Assembly (NCBI GenBank): GCA_017548985.1
Contig: JAFYYW010000018.1
Location: forward strand, 179,436-243,435
DNA from: Bacteroidales bacterium
GTDB lineage: Bacteria; Bacteroidota; Bacteroidia; Bacteroidales; UBA932
Length of the DNA stretch: 64,000 bases
Reading direction: 5' to 3'
In this document: positions 16,978 through 25,378 of the stretch, in pieces
Layout of the letters: each line of letters opens with the position of its first letter
How positions within the stretch are numbered: position 1 is the stretch's first letter
The notes under the pieces: generated by a model
What the model was told of the DNA's origin: nothing
The model's database searches: none
The model's input: only the letters and a program-made list of their open reading frames with translations
Translations under genes and position numbers: made by a program

Positions 16978-18273
16978 ATGCTGACAAGACAATGGGTTAT
17001 CCTCTCAGCCGCCTTGCTGCTGACATGTTGTGCCAGGGCCTCCGGGAACGCCCCCGCTCCGGCAAATGCCCCGGACTCCCCGGTGGTCAAAGTCGGGATA
17101 GAGGTGTTGGAAGCCAGAGGTTTCGACGGCCTGGTCGGGAAGAGGGTCGGTTTAGTCACCAATCCCAGCGGAGTCGACAGGAATCTCCGTTCCACTATCG
17201 ACATCTTGAACGATGCCCCAGAAGTGAATCTTAAGAAGCTTTTCGCCCCGGAGCATGGGGTACGAGGCGATATCTATGCCGGAGGAAGGGTTGAGGATGG
17301 CAAGGATCCCGTGACAGGGCTTCCAGTGTTCTCGCTATATGGCGCTACCCGGAAGCCGACTCCCGAGATGGTCTCCGGCCTGGATATAGTGGTATATGAC
17401 ATCCAGGATGTCGGAAGCCGCTCTTACACCTTCATCAGCACCCTTGGCCTAGTGATGAGGACATGTGCCGAGCAAGGGATAGAGGTGATGGTCCTTGACC
17501 GCCCTAATCCGTTGGGTGGCAATAAAGTGGAAGGTTGCGTGGTGGAAGACGGTTTCCACTCTTTCGTCAGCGAGTTCAAGATCCCGTACATCTACGGCCT
17601 GACGGTCGGCGAGCTGGCTGAGTTGATCAACGAGGAAGGCCTTAATTGTGGAGAGCGAGGAAACGAGAAGCCTCTCAAATGCGAGCTGTCCGTTATTCCT
17701 ATGGAGGGTTGGACCAGGGATATGCTCTATGAGGACACGAAACTTCCATGGGTTCTTCCGTCCCCGAATATCCCTTATCCGCAATCCGCCATCAACTATC
17801 CGTCGGCCGGAATAGTGGGGGAGTTCCAGAATTATCTTAATATTGGAATAGGATACACTCTTCCTTTCGGGGTCTTCGCCGCCGAGTGGATCGACGCGGA
17901 CAAACTCAAAGCCCGCCTGGACAGTTACAACCTTCCGGGAATAGCTTTCAGGACTATTCATTTCAAGCCGTTTTCCGGCAGCGTCCAGGGTAAGCTTATC
18001 CATGGGGTTCAGTACCATTACACCGATTTTGAGGCCGCCTGCTGCACCCTCACCCAGTTCTATGTGATGCAGGCAGTCAATGATTTGTATCCGGCAAAGA
18101 ACCCGTTCAAGCTGTCTTCAGGCCGAAATGGGATGTTCGATAAAGTTTGTGGTACGGATTATGTAAGGACGACTTTTGAGAGGCGGTTGAAAGTCGAAGA
18201 TATCTCGGACTACTGGTCCAAGGATGTCGAAAGTTTCAAGAAGCTCTCCAGAAAGTACCTGATGTACGATTAA
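16978..18273 (+). CDS. namZ: DUF1343 / NamZ-type exo-beta-N-acetylmuramidase, exported
   Basis: A 431-residue protein of the DUF1343 family, whose characterised members (NamZ, glycoside hydrolase family GH171) remove single MurNAc residues from the non-reducing end of peptidoglycan chains. Visible landmarks are KRVGLVTNPSGVDRNLRSTIDIL, LFAPEHGVRGD, VVYDIQDVGSRSYTFISTLG, LDRPNPLGGNKVEG and PYIYGLTVGELA, all conserved in the family. The N terminus MLTRQWVILSAALLLTCC is a signal with a probable lipobox, so it should act in the periplasm. It sits between an AmpG-like permease and, two genes on, a MurNAc-kinase-like gene, which fits release followed by import and activation of MurNAc. Confidence 0.92.
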   Translation: MLTRQWVILSAALLLTCCARASGNAPAPANAPDSPVVKVGIEVLEARGFDGLVGKRVGLVTNPSGVDRNLRSTIDILNDAPEVNLKKLFAPEHGVRGDIYAGGRVEDGKDPVTGLPVFSLYGATRKPTPEMVSGLDIVVYDIQDVGSRSYTFISTLGLVMRTCAEQGIEVMVLDRPNPLGGNKVEGCVVEDGFHSFVSEFKIPYIYGLTVGELAELINEEGLNCGERGNEKPLKCELSVIPMEGWTRDMLYEDTKLPWVLPSPNIPYPQSAINYPSAGIVGEFQNYLNIGIGYTLPFGVFAAEWIDADKLKARLDSYNLPGIAFRTIHFKPFSGSVQGKLIHGVQYHYTDFEAACCTLTQFYVMQAVNDLYPAKNPFKLSSGRNGMFDKVCGTDYVRTTFERRLKVEDISDYWSKDVESFKKLSRKYLMYD

Positions 18274-18292
18274 CTACTAAAACTAATGTAAT

Positions 18293-19813
18293 ATGAAAAA
18301 CATCCTTAAGATAGCGATCGCATCGATAGTGGCTCTTGCCATGGTCGCGTTACCTGTGGATTCATATTCCCAGAATAGATCTTCCTCGAGCAGAGGCTCG
18401 TCGTCTTCACATTCAAGTGCCAGGAGTTCATCCGGTTATTCTTCGAGAAGTTCGGCCAGTATGTCGAGGGGTTCTTATTCCGCGCCTTCCAGCTCACGTA
18501 GCTCCCAGGTTCGTAGCGGCACCTCCCAGAGAAGCTCCGGCTCCTCTTCACAAAGAAGCTCCGCCACCACCTCCAGCTCCCGTAGCTCGCAGGTCGGCAG
18601 CGGCACCTCCCAGAGAAGTTCCGGCTCCACTTCACAGAGAAGTTCCGCCACCACCTCATCCAGCTCCCGTAGCTCACAGGTCGGCAGCGGCACCTCCCAG
18701 AGAAGCTCCACCGCCACTTCCCAAAGGAATTCCGGTTCCACTTCTTCGCAGAGAAGTTCCGCCACCACCTCCAGCTCCCGCAGCTCCCAGGTCGGCAACG
18801 GCACTTCCCAGAGAAGTTCTACCACTTCCGCTTCCAGGAGCTCCAGCTCCAGGGTAGCCCAGCCTATCGGCCAGAACGGTTCTTCCAGGAGCAGCGCTTC
18901 CCGCAGCGCGGGTAACGGCTCCGCCAGGGAGAGGGCCCAGTCCGTGGGCAACGCCACCCGTGACGGTCTCACCACTTACGACAAGAATATGTCGCGCGCC
19001 GGAAACGACGTGATGAGAGAGACCCGTAATGACTTCATGAGGATTGGAGAGGACAGGAACGTCCACAGGATCCCTCCGAGGGACCGTGACTTCCTCCCTT
19101 ACAACCATCCTGGACACTTCTGGGGTCACGCTCCTCACTACTATGGCTACAGGGTTAACTACCTGCCGCCTCGCTACAGGAGGTTGACCTACTGGGGAAT
19201 CGACTACTGCTTCTACGACGGAATCTACTACAGGCCCTATGGCGGGTACTGGGTAGTCTGCAGACCTCCTTTCGGAGTTTGCATCGACCTGGCGATCTCT
19301 GACCTGATTTTCTCAAGGGTACGTTTCTCGTACTACTGCAACACTTACAGGTTATACAACGCCATCGATGCCAACAACAGGGTCATCGACGAGCAGAACA
19401 GGATTATCGCCCAGAACAACGCCACAATCGCGGCGCAGAACAACGCGATCGCCTTGAATACCACAAGGGCCAACGACGCGTACACCCTGGCCAACAGGCT
19501 TGGACTGGTGCAGAGCTACGCTTACGCGGATCAGCCTTACTACTATCAGGACGGTGTGTTCTACATCGTTAACTCCAAGGGCCAGTATGAGGTCATAGTC
19601 CCTCCGGCCGGAGCCCTCGTCGAGGAGCTTCCCGATGACTACGACACCATCACCCTTGATGGAGTATCCTACTACAAGGTGGACGACACCGTCTACAGGA
19701 CCACCCTCGTGGAGGGCAAGCCCTATCTCGAGGTCCTGGGCCAGATGTACGGCAAGCTCGCGGAGCAGCACAATTACTACTCCAACGGAGTGAAATACAA
19801 CGATCTCTATTGA
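18293..19813 (+). CDS. Ser-rich repeat protein with DUF6515-type C-terminal region
   Basis: A 506-residue exported protein. After a signal peptide (MKNILKIAIASIVALAMVALPVDSYSQ) comes a region of about 190 residues made almost only of Ser, Arg, Gln, Thr and Gly, built on SSRSSQVGSGTSQRSSG-type repeats. Residues about 255-345 are rich in Tyr, Trp and Pro (GYRVNYLPPRYRRLTYWGI, GIYYRPYGGYW). They are followed by an Asn/Ala/Gln coiled stretch (INARNNRVIDEQNR-like) and a C-terminal YYQDGVFYIV...DDTVYRTTLVEGKPYLEVLG region typical of DUF6515. It is likely a periplasmic or surface protein of unknown role. The basic Ser-rich stretch could bind acidic polymers; that is speculation. Confidence 0.85.
   Translation: MKNILKIAIASIVALAMVALPVDSYSQNRSSSSRGSSSSHSSARSSSGYSSRSSASMSRGSYSAPSSSRSSQVRSGTSQRSSGSSSQRSSATTSSSRSSQVGSGTSQRSSGSTSQRSSATTSSSSRSSQVGSGTSQRSSTATSQRNSGSTSSQRSSATTSSSRSSQVGNGTSQRSSTTSASRSSSSRVAQPIGQNGSSRSSASRSAGNGSARERAQSVGNATRDGLTTYDKNMSRAGNDVMRETRNDFMRIGEDRNVHRIPPRDRDFLPYNHPGHFWGHAPHYYGYRVNYLPPRYRRLTYWGIDYCFYDGIYYRPYGGYWVVCRPPFGVCIDLAISDLIFSRVRFSYYCNTYRLYNAIDANNRVIDEQNRIIAQNNATIAAQNNAIALNTTRANDAYTLANRLGLVQSYAYADQPYYYQDGVFYIVNSKGQYEVIVPPAGALVEELPDDYDTITLDGVSYYKVDDTVYRTTLVEGKPYLEVLGQMYGKLAEQHNYYSNGVKYNDLY
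18491..18837 (+). repeat. In-frame tandem repeats coding for the Ser/Arg-rich region
   Basis: Four imperfect units start at 18491, 18575, 18662 and 18773, each opening with AGCTCCCGTAGCTCCCAGGT or a close variant. Unit lengths are 84, 87 and 111 bases and a shorter last one, all multiples of three, so copy-number change would keep the frame. Units differ at a few positions, which suggests the array is old enough to have diverged but could still recombine. Confidence 0.85.
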
Positions 19814-19817
19814 TCTG

Positions 19818-21233
19818 ATGGAAAAGCTCAAGGATTTATTCGAAAGCTATACAGGTCAAAGAGCCACAGACGTTGAGGAGTTGACCTCCTCAGGTAGCAA
19901 TAGGAGATATTTCCGCTTGAAGGGCGGAAATATCTCCATTATTGGTGTGGTTGGGACCAATAAGGATGAGAACAACGCTTTCATAAAACTGAGCCGCCAC
20001 TTCATCGAGAAGGGAATAAGTGTTCCCAGGGTCTTGGCGGTCTCGGATGACCAGATGCGTTATGTCCAGGAAGACCTGGGTGATGACCAGCTTTATAAAC
20101 TCGTGTCTCATGGCCGTGAGAGTGGGGAATACAGCTCCTATGAGAGCCATCTCCTTTGCCAGGCCATGGAGGCGCTTCCCAAGATCCAATTCAAGGGTGC
20201 CGAGGGACTTGACTGGTCCGTATGCTATCCGGAGCCGGCTTTCAGCGACAGGATGATAATGTTCGACCTCAATTACTTCAAGTACTGTTTCCTGAAGGCG
20301 ACCGGGCTTGAGTTTAATGAGGTGAAGCTTCAGGAGGATTTCGAGAGACTGAGGGATGACCTGATGAGCGATATGGGGGAGACTTTCATGTGCCGCGATT
20401 TCCAGTCCAGGAATGTGATGGTCAAAGATGGCAAACCCTATTTCATCGATTTCCAGGGCGGACGTAAAGGACCGATCTATTATGATGTGGCGTCTTTCGT
20501 CTGGCAGGCGAGAGCCCGGTATCCGGAGACCCTCCGCAAGGAGATGGTCCAGACTTACCTGAAGTCACTCAAGGGATTCATGCCTGTCGATGAGGATGTT
20601 TTCCATGAGAGGTTGAGGCTTTTCATCCTCTTCCGGAGTCTCCAGGTCCTGGGAGCGTACGGTTTCCGGGGATATTTTGAGAAGAAACCACATTTCCTGG
20701 CCAGCGTGCCCTTCGCTCTCGGAAACCTGAGGAAGCTTCTTCAGAAACCTTTCGAGTCATATCCGTATCTCAATTCCATCCTTTCCAAACTCACCACCAT
20801 GTCCCAGTTCAACAATATCGCTGAGGACAAGCGGCTTGAGGTGAGGATATTCAGTTTCTCCTACAAGAAGGGCATACCGGCTGACACGACCGGTAACGGG
20901 GGAGGGTATGTCTTTGATTGCCGGGCGGTTAATAACCCCGGCAAATACGAGTACTATCGCCAATTCACCGGACTGGATCAGGAAGTGGTCAAATTCCTGG
21001 AGGATGACGGGGAGGTGACCAAGTTCCTTGACAGCGTGTTCCCGCTTGTTGACTCGCATGTCAAGCGATTCATGGAGAGGAAGTTCACCCATCTGCAGGT
21101 TTGTTTCGGTTGCACCGGGGGACAGCATAGGTCGGTGTATTGCGCGGAGCGTCTCGCCAGCCACTTGTCTGAGCGATTCGACATCAAGATCACCGTCTCT
21201 CATCGGGAACTGGACATCGAGAAGATATTATAA
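19818..21233 (+). CDS. AmgK-like sugar kinase fused to a RapZ C-terminal domain
   Basis: A 471-residue fusion. Residues 1 to about 330 are an aminoglycoside-phosphotransferase fold close to AmgK, the anomeric MurNAc/GlcNAc 1-kinase. A glycine/serine-rich start (TSSGSNRRYFRL), the catalytic loop CRDFQSRNVMV (Asp194, Asn199; Cys replaces the usual His) and the metal site IDFQGG (Asp211) are visible. Residues about 340-471 match the RapZ C-terminal domain: EVRIFSFSYKKGIPAD, YVFDCRAVNNP, the TGLD block and FGCTGGQHRSVY at 430-441. In Escherichia coli this RapZ domain binds glucosamine-6-phosphate. The RapZ N-terminal P-loop domain is absent. The gene is 4 bp after the Ser-rich gene and 6 bp before a MurU-like gene. 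MurNAc is the probable substrate. Confidence 0.9.
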   Translation: MEKLKDLFESYTGQRATDVEELTSSGSNRRYFRLKGGNISIIGVVGTNKDENNAFIKLSRHFIEKGISVPRVLAVSDDQMRYVQEDLGDDQLYKLVSHGRESGEYSSYESHLLCQAMEALPKIQFKGAEGLDWSVCYPEPAFSDRMIMFDLNYFKYCFLKATGLEFNEVKLQEDFERLRDDLMSDMGETFMCRDFQSRNVMVKDGKPYFIDFQGGRKGPIYYDVASFVWQARARYPETLRKEMVQTYLKSLKGFMPVDEDVFHERLRLFILFRSLQVLGAYGFRGYFEKKPHFLASVPFALGNLRKLLQKPFESYPYLNSILSKLTTMSQFNNIAEDKRLEVRIFSFSYKKGIPADTTGNGGGYVFDCRAVNNPGKYEYYRQFTGLDQEVVKFLEDDGEVTKFLDSVFPLVDSHVKRFMERKFTHLQVCFGCTGGQHRSVYCAERLASHLSERFDIKITVSHRELDIEKIL

Positions 21234-21239
21234 TCGCGA

Positions 21240-21980
21240 ATGAAAGCCCTTGTTTTCGCCGCAGGACTTGGCACCAGACTGAAGCCATTGACAGACACCA
21301 TCCCCAAGGCGCTTGTACAGGTGGGTGGGGAGCCTTTGCTGTCTCATGTCCTCCAGAAACTGGAAGCTGCTGGAATTGAGGATGTTGTGGTAAACGTCCA
21401 TCATTTCGCCGACTTGATAATCGATTATCTGAAGGAGCGAGAAGGTTTCGGGACAAAGGTTTTTGTCTCAGATGAGAGGGACCTGTTAAGGGAGACAGGA
21501 GGGGGGATCCGCCATGCCAGAAAGTTTCTGGAAGGAGATGGTCCTTTCCTCGTCCATAATGTGGATATACTTTCTGACTTGGACATCCGCTGGTTCATAT
21601 CGCGGGGCCGTCCGGGAGCGCTTTCCAACATCCTTGTGAGTGAGAGGGTAACCAAGCGGTACCTCCTTTTCGACGATGACATGCGGATGGTCGGATGGAC
21701 TAATACCGAGACAGGAGAGGTCCGTAGCCCATATCCTGGTTTGGATCCTTCCCGTTTCCGCAAATACGCTTTTTCGGGAGTGCATTTGATTTCTGACAGA
21801 ATATTCACTATCTTTGATGAGGACGGTTGGGGAGAGAGATTTCCTATAATGGACTTTTACATTAAAGAGTGTGCCTCGCATCCGGTGTATGGTGTGATGC
21901 CCGAAAGGTTGAGGATGATGGATGTCGGCAAAGTCGAAGCGCTCTCTGATGCTGAGATATTCCTAACAACTCTCAAATAA
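21240..21980 (+). CDS. murU: Nucleotidyltransferase, MurU-like (MurNAc-1-P uridylyltransferase)
   Basis: A 246-residue sugar-nucleotide pyrophosphorylase. The signature AAGLGTRLKPLTDTIPKALVQVGGEPLL is at the N terminus, the HNVDILSDLD metal site is near residue 104, and the ETGGGIRHARKFL block fits the MurU subgroup. It lacks the C-terminal acetyltransferase repeats of GlmU, as MurU does. In Pseudomonas AmgK and MurU together convert MurNAc to UDP-MurNAc, bypassing MurA-MurB. Its place 6 bp after the AmgK-like gene supports the same pairing here. Without the neighbour the safest call would be a generic nucleotidyltransferase. Confidence 0.85.
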   Translation: MKALVFAAGLGTRLKPLTDTIPKALVQVGGEPLLSHVLQKLEAAGIEDVVVNVHHFADLIIDYLKEREGFGTKVFVSDERDLLRETGGGIRHARKFLEGDGPFLVHNVDILSDLDIRWFISRGRPGALSNILVSERVTKRYLLFDDDMRMVGWTNTETGEVRSPYPGLDPSRFRKYAFSGVHLISDRIFTIFDEDGWGERFPIMDFYIKECASHPVYGVMPERLRMMDVGKVEALSDAEIFLTTLK

Positions 21981-21989
21981 CAAAGCATT

Positions 21990-22433
21990 ATGGCAAAGTG
22001 TAAATTCTTGTCCGAGTTCAAGGACTTCGCGATGAAGGGAAATGTCATTGACATGGCTGTCGGTGTGGTCATCGGCGGCGCCTTCGGAAAGATCGTCACC
22101 TCCCTGGTGAGCGACATTATCATGCCCGCTGTGGGCGCTCTTTGTGGCGGCCTCAACTTCACTGACTGGAAGTGGGTCCTCAAAGAGGCTGTCATGAAAG
22201 GCGAGGAGGTCGTCAAGCCCGAGGTTGCGATTTCATGGGGTAATTTCCTTCAGGTGATCTTCGACTTTATCATCATCGCTCTCTGTATCTTCTTCGTGAT
22301 CAAGGGCATCAATAAAGCCAAGGCCCTTTCTGAGAAGAAAGAAGAGGCTCCCGCCGAGCCTGAGGCTCCGGCGCCCAAACCTGATGATGTGGTTCTTCTC
22401 GAGGAGATCCGCGACCTGCTCAAGAACAAGTAG
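21990..22433 (+). CDS. mscL: Large-conductance mechanosensitive channel MscL
   Basis: A 147-residue channel that opens under membrane tension to release osmolytes. The N-terminal helix KFLSEFKDFAMKGNVIDMAVGVVIGGAFGKIVTSLVSDIIMPAVGAL is strongly conserved. The second membrane helix is at about residues 86-106, and a charged C-terminal helix (LLEEIRDLLKNK) ends the protein, preceded by an Ala/Pro/Glu linker. It is 9 bp after the MurU-like gene, last in the plus-strand run, and overlaps the convergent NhaC gene by 14 bp. Placing an osmotic valve beside cell-wall salvage genes is suggestive but may be incidental. Confidence 0.96.
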   Translation: MAKCKFLSEFKDFAMKGNVIDMAVGVVIGGAFGKIVTSLVSDIIMPAVGALCGGLNFTDWKWVLKEAVMKGEEVVKPEVAISWGNFLQVIFDFIIIALCIFFVIKGINKAKALSEKKEEAPAEPEAPAPKPDDVVLLEEIRDLLKNK

Positions 22434-23874
22434 TAGATTTGTTCCTGAATATCTTGTAGCCTGTCGCGGCTACGATCACGCTCATGAACGGGCTGATGAT
22501 ATTGAAGAAACAGAATGGGAGATAGGCTAGGGTTGGCACGCTCAGAATAGTGGCTTGTGTCATCCCGCAACTGCTCCAAGGAAACAACGGCGAGGTTACT
22601 GTCGCAGAGTCTTCCACGGCTCGGCTCAGTAACCTCCCTTCGTATCCGTCCTTTTCATAAACATCCTTGAATATGCTGGATGTCAATATAATGGACAGGT
22701 ACTGGTCGGACACTATCCCGTTTAGGACGGTTCCGGTAGTGACCGTGGAAGCGACTAGGCCGGTGCGGCGTTTGGTGAGCGGAAGGATCATGTTGGCAAG
22801 GTCACGCAGCATGCCGCTGGCCTTCATCGCCGCTCCGAAACACATGGCGCAGATGATCAGGTAGACGGTGTTGAGCATACCGGCCATTCCTCTTGTGGAC
22901 ACAAGCTGGTTCACTTCCGGGTTGCCTGTCTCGAGACTCACGGAATCGTAGATAGTCTGAACCACGCCGGTGAACAGGACTTTCCACCTTGTGCCTTCAG
23001 CAGCCTTGGAACCGATCTCGTGGATAATTGACGGTTGGAAAACCAAGGCGGCCACTACGGCCAGGGCGATGGACAAAGCGAGCACCATTATCGCGGGCAT
23101 CTTCCGGGCGATCATCAAACCTGTCAGGACCGGTATGATAAAGAGCCATGGTGTGATCTTGAATCTTGCCGCCAGTGTGTCCGTGTAGGTTGAGATAGTG
23201 GCGGCGTCAGAGCTGTTGTGGGTCAGGCCGAGGATTAGGAATATGATAAGCGTTATGGTGATGGAGGGTACCGTAGTGTATAACATGTACCGAATGTGTG
23301 TGAATAACGGTACCTTGTTCAGGGAGGATGCCATGACGGTCGTGTCGGAGAGGGGAGAGATCTTGTCTCCGAAATACGCGCCCGAGATTATGGCTCCGGC
23401 GATGACTCCGTCGCTGAACCCCTCGGCTTTCCCTATGCCGAGTAAGGCTATCCCTATGGTGGCTATGGTGGTCCATGAGCTGCCGATCATAAGTGACACC
23501 AAGGCGCATATCACACATGCGGTCACCAGGAACACCTTGGGACTGATTATCTTGACACCATAATAAATGAATGTCGGCACGATGCCGCTCATCGTCCAGG
23601 TCCCTGAGATTCCTCCGATCAGGAAAAGGATCACTATCGCGGTGGTGACATCTCCAATATTGCCTTTTATAGCATCCTCAAAGTCGCTCCAAGGGACTTT
23701 ATATAGCCACATCGCCAGCCAGACACAGATCCCTGCCGAAAATAGCAAGGCGACCTGGCTGGCACCAAGTATAGCGTCGCTCCCGAATATGCTGATATCG
23801 AGAGCCAACAGTCCAACGAGTGTAGTTATAGGGATCAATGAGATTCCCAACCTGGACAAGGATTTACGGGCCAT
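22420..23874 (-). CDS. nhaC: Na+/H+ antiporter NhaC family
   Basis: An inner-membrane antiporter of about 484 residues with 11-12 helices. The blocks GSSWTTIATIGIALLGIG, GAIISGAYFGDKISPLSDTTVMASS and VEDSATVTSPLFPWSSCGMTQA are hallmarks of NhaC/IT-superfamily exchangers. I start it at the ATG at 23874 (MARKSLSRLG); an in-frame ATG at 23925 gives 17 extra residues overlapping a TATATTGC sequence that may be its promoter. The ion pair could be sodium/proton or an amine/lactate-type exchange known in the family. It has no operon partners. Confidence 0.9.
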   Translation of the reverse strand: MARKSLSRLGISLIPITTLVGLLALDISIFGSDAILGASQVALLFSAGICVWLAMWLYKVPWSDFEDAIKGNIGDVTTAIVILFLIGGISGTWTMSGIVPTFIYYGVKIISPKVFLVTACVICALVSLMIGSSWTTIATIGIALLGIGKAEGFSDGVIAGAIISGAYFGDKISPLSDTTVMASSLNKVPLFTHIRYMLYTTVPSITITLIIFLILGLTHNSSDAATISTYTDTLAARFKITPWLFIIPVLTGLMIARKMPAIMVLALSIALAVVAALVFQPSIIHEIGSKAAEGTRWKVLFTGVVQTIYDSVSLETGNPEVNQLVSTRGMAGMLNTVYLIICAMCFGAAMKASGMLRDLANMILPLTKRRTGLVASTVTTGTVLNGIVSDQYLSIILTSSIFKDVYEKDGYEGRLLSRAVEDSATVTSPLFPWSSCGMTQATILSVPTLAYLPFCFFNIISPFMSVIVAATGYKIFRNKSTTCS

Positions 23875-23970
23875 TTCGTCAAATTCGTTGAGTAACAGTA
23901 CGCAATATAAAAATTTTTTTGTCATTTTTATGCAAGATTTCTCAAATCCGGGATTTATAGTATAGAAGCT

Positions 23971-24801
23971 ATGAAGAAGAATGTTGGAAAGCTGAAGAAG
24001 GATCCGCTCCTCTCATGCCATTTCATGGCGGTTTTGGCGTTTCTGGCTACTCTGGCGACAGCATGTGTTAACGAAGACTATGATTCTTCACTGTCAGAGA
24101 CAGCCGAGCTCTCAAGCCTTCAGGATGACATCAGATGGGCGAATGCCATCGTGACTGTGAGGAAGTCCTTATCTGGCCTGGATTATTTCCAGTTGGATGA
24201 GAAGACCACCCTCGAGCCAGCTGGCTGGACTAATCCCTTCAGCGAGGAAGTGAGAGCTTTGGTCGCTTTCTCGGACCTGGGACCCGGAACCGGTTTCTGC
24301 ACAAGGACGGTTTCTGTCGAGCGGATAGACTCGATTGTCACCAGGGACGCGGCCTACATCGATGTGGATGACGGTCTGACAGGAGGTTCCGATCATCCGG
24401 TCTCCGTCGCGCAGACTGGATTCGGCTCCACAGCCGAGATGCTTGAGTCAAGCAGTCCTCTCGATGTGGTCACGGATGAGGGCATTCCTGATTGGATGAC
24501 CTTTTCCGAGGATGGCTACCTGATGATCCACTTCGCCACATTCTGGGGAGATGTCACGCTACATTCTGTCAACCTCTACGCTTCGCGGAAGCATCCGGAC
24601 CACTTGTATTTGGTCCACAAAGACAACGGAGATTTTCAGAGTTCCTGGAAAGAGAGTCTGGTAGCCTTTAGGATCTGTCAGATGTACATGTCCAGAAAAG
24701 ATGAGTACATGGATCCTTCATCTGTTGTCCTTCATTGGATGTCTTTCAGTGGAGAGAAAACATTGAGGCTGAAGTACGGTAACAGGGCATCAGAGAAATA
24801 G
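23971..24801 (+). CDS. NigD-like lipoprotein
   Basis: A 276-residue lipoprotein: the signal ends LATLATAC with Cys32 as the lipid site. The body is beta-rich. The central block FCTRTVSVERIDSIVTRD fits an OB-type segment, and the C-terminal EDGYLMIHFATFWGDVTLHSVNLYAS resembles the NigD-like C-terminal beta sandwich common in Bacteroidales. Family membership is judged by eye and is moderate. It lies 1 bp upstream of an ECF sigma gene and a trans-envelope anti-sigma candidate. That matches what I recall of Bacteroides thetaiotaomicron, where a NigD-type protein is linked to the Das/Dma system that controls vesicle formation. Confidence 0.68.
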   Translation: MKKNVGKLKKDPLLSCHFMAVLAFLATLATACVNEDYDSSLSETAELSSLQDDIRWANAIVTVRKSLSGLDYFQLDEKTTLEPAGWTNPFSEEVRALVAFSDLGPGTGFCTRTVSVERIDSIVTRDAAYIDVDDGLTGGSDHPVSVAQTGFGSTAEMLESSSPLDVVTDEGIPDWMTFSEDGYLMIHFATFWGDVTLHSVNLYASRKHPDHLYLVHKDNGDFQSSWKESLVAFRICQMYMSRKDEYMDPSSVVLHWMSFSGEKTLRLKYGNRASEK

Positions 24802-24802
24802 C

Positions 24803-25378
24803 GTGTTGACAGAGGAGAAAGAGAGACAGGTCTTTGAAAGGGCCAGGAATGGTGACAGGAAGGCGGTCAGGCAGCTTTACGACCGCTATTCCTCCTTCCT
24901 TGCGGCGACATGCGCGCGGTTCCTCCCTGACAAGGGGGACCAGAAGGATGTCCTTCAAGACGGTTTCGTCAAGATATTCTCATCTCTGGACAGGTTCGAT
25001 TACAGGGGAGAAGGCTCTTTGAAGGCGTGGATGAGGCAGATTGTCGTCAACGAGTGCCTGAAGGTTTTGCGGAAGAGAAAGAGGAGCGTGCCGATCTTGT
25101 TTGAGGAAGAGTTGAGGGATGTGGAGGTCGAGGAGGACACAGGGCCTCCTGAAGTGGAGAAAGTCCCGGCGGCGGTGATCCACGAGATGATAAAGGAGCT
25201 TCCTGAAGGTTACAGGGCAGTGTTTAACCTTTTTGTCATCGAGGAGAAGAACCACAAGGAGATATCCGAGCTGCTGGGAATATCAGAGAGCACGTCAGCC
25301 TCGCAGTTGTACAGGGCAAGGATGATTCTGGCGAAGAAGATTAAGGAATATTTAGGAAAAGTCAAGATAAAGCGATGA
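24803..25378 (+). CDS. RNA polymerase sigma factor, ECF family (Das-like)
   Basis: A 191-residue ECF sigma factor with GTG as the probable start, one base after the stop of the NigD-like gene; the adjacent TTG codon is an alternative. Region 2 covers about residues 18-85 (ARNGDRKAVRQLYDRYSSFL, DVLQDGFVKIFSSLDRFDYRGEGSLKAWM). Region 4 covers 130-180, with the helix-turn-helix NHKEISELLGISESTSASQLYRARMIL. A basic tail KKIKEYLGKVKIKR ends it. It overlaps the next gene by 4 bp. In Bacteroides, sigma factors of this kind (Das) are bound by the Dma protein encoded beside them, so the product of the next gene is the likely regulator. Confidence 0.93.
   Translation: MLTEEKERQVFERARNGDRKAVRQLYDRYSSFLAATCARFLPDKGDQKDVLQDGFVKIFSSLDRFDYRGEGSLKAWMRQIVVNECLKVLRKRKRSVPILFEEELRDVEVEEDTGPPEVEKVPAAVIHEMIKELPEGYRAVFNLFVIEEKNHKEISELLGISESTSASQLYRARMILAKKIKEYLGKVKIKR

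Noticed and set aside
18491..18837. Possible CRISPR array because of regular repeats
   Set aside because: Units are in frame with a coding sequence, lengths vary (84, 87, 111 bases), there are no unique spacers and no cas genes nearby.
18306..19138. Long Pro/Arg- or Leu/Glu-rich frames in the other frames of the repeat region
   Set aside because: Out-of-frame readings of the Ser/Arg repeats. Tandem DNA repeats keep all frames open and give artificial low-complexity proteins.
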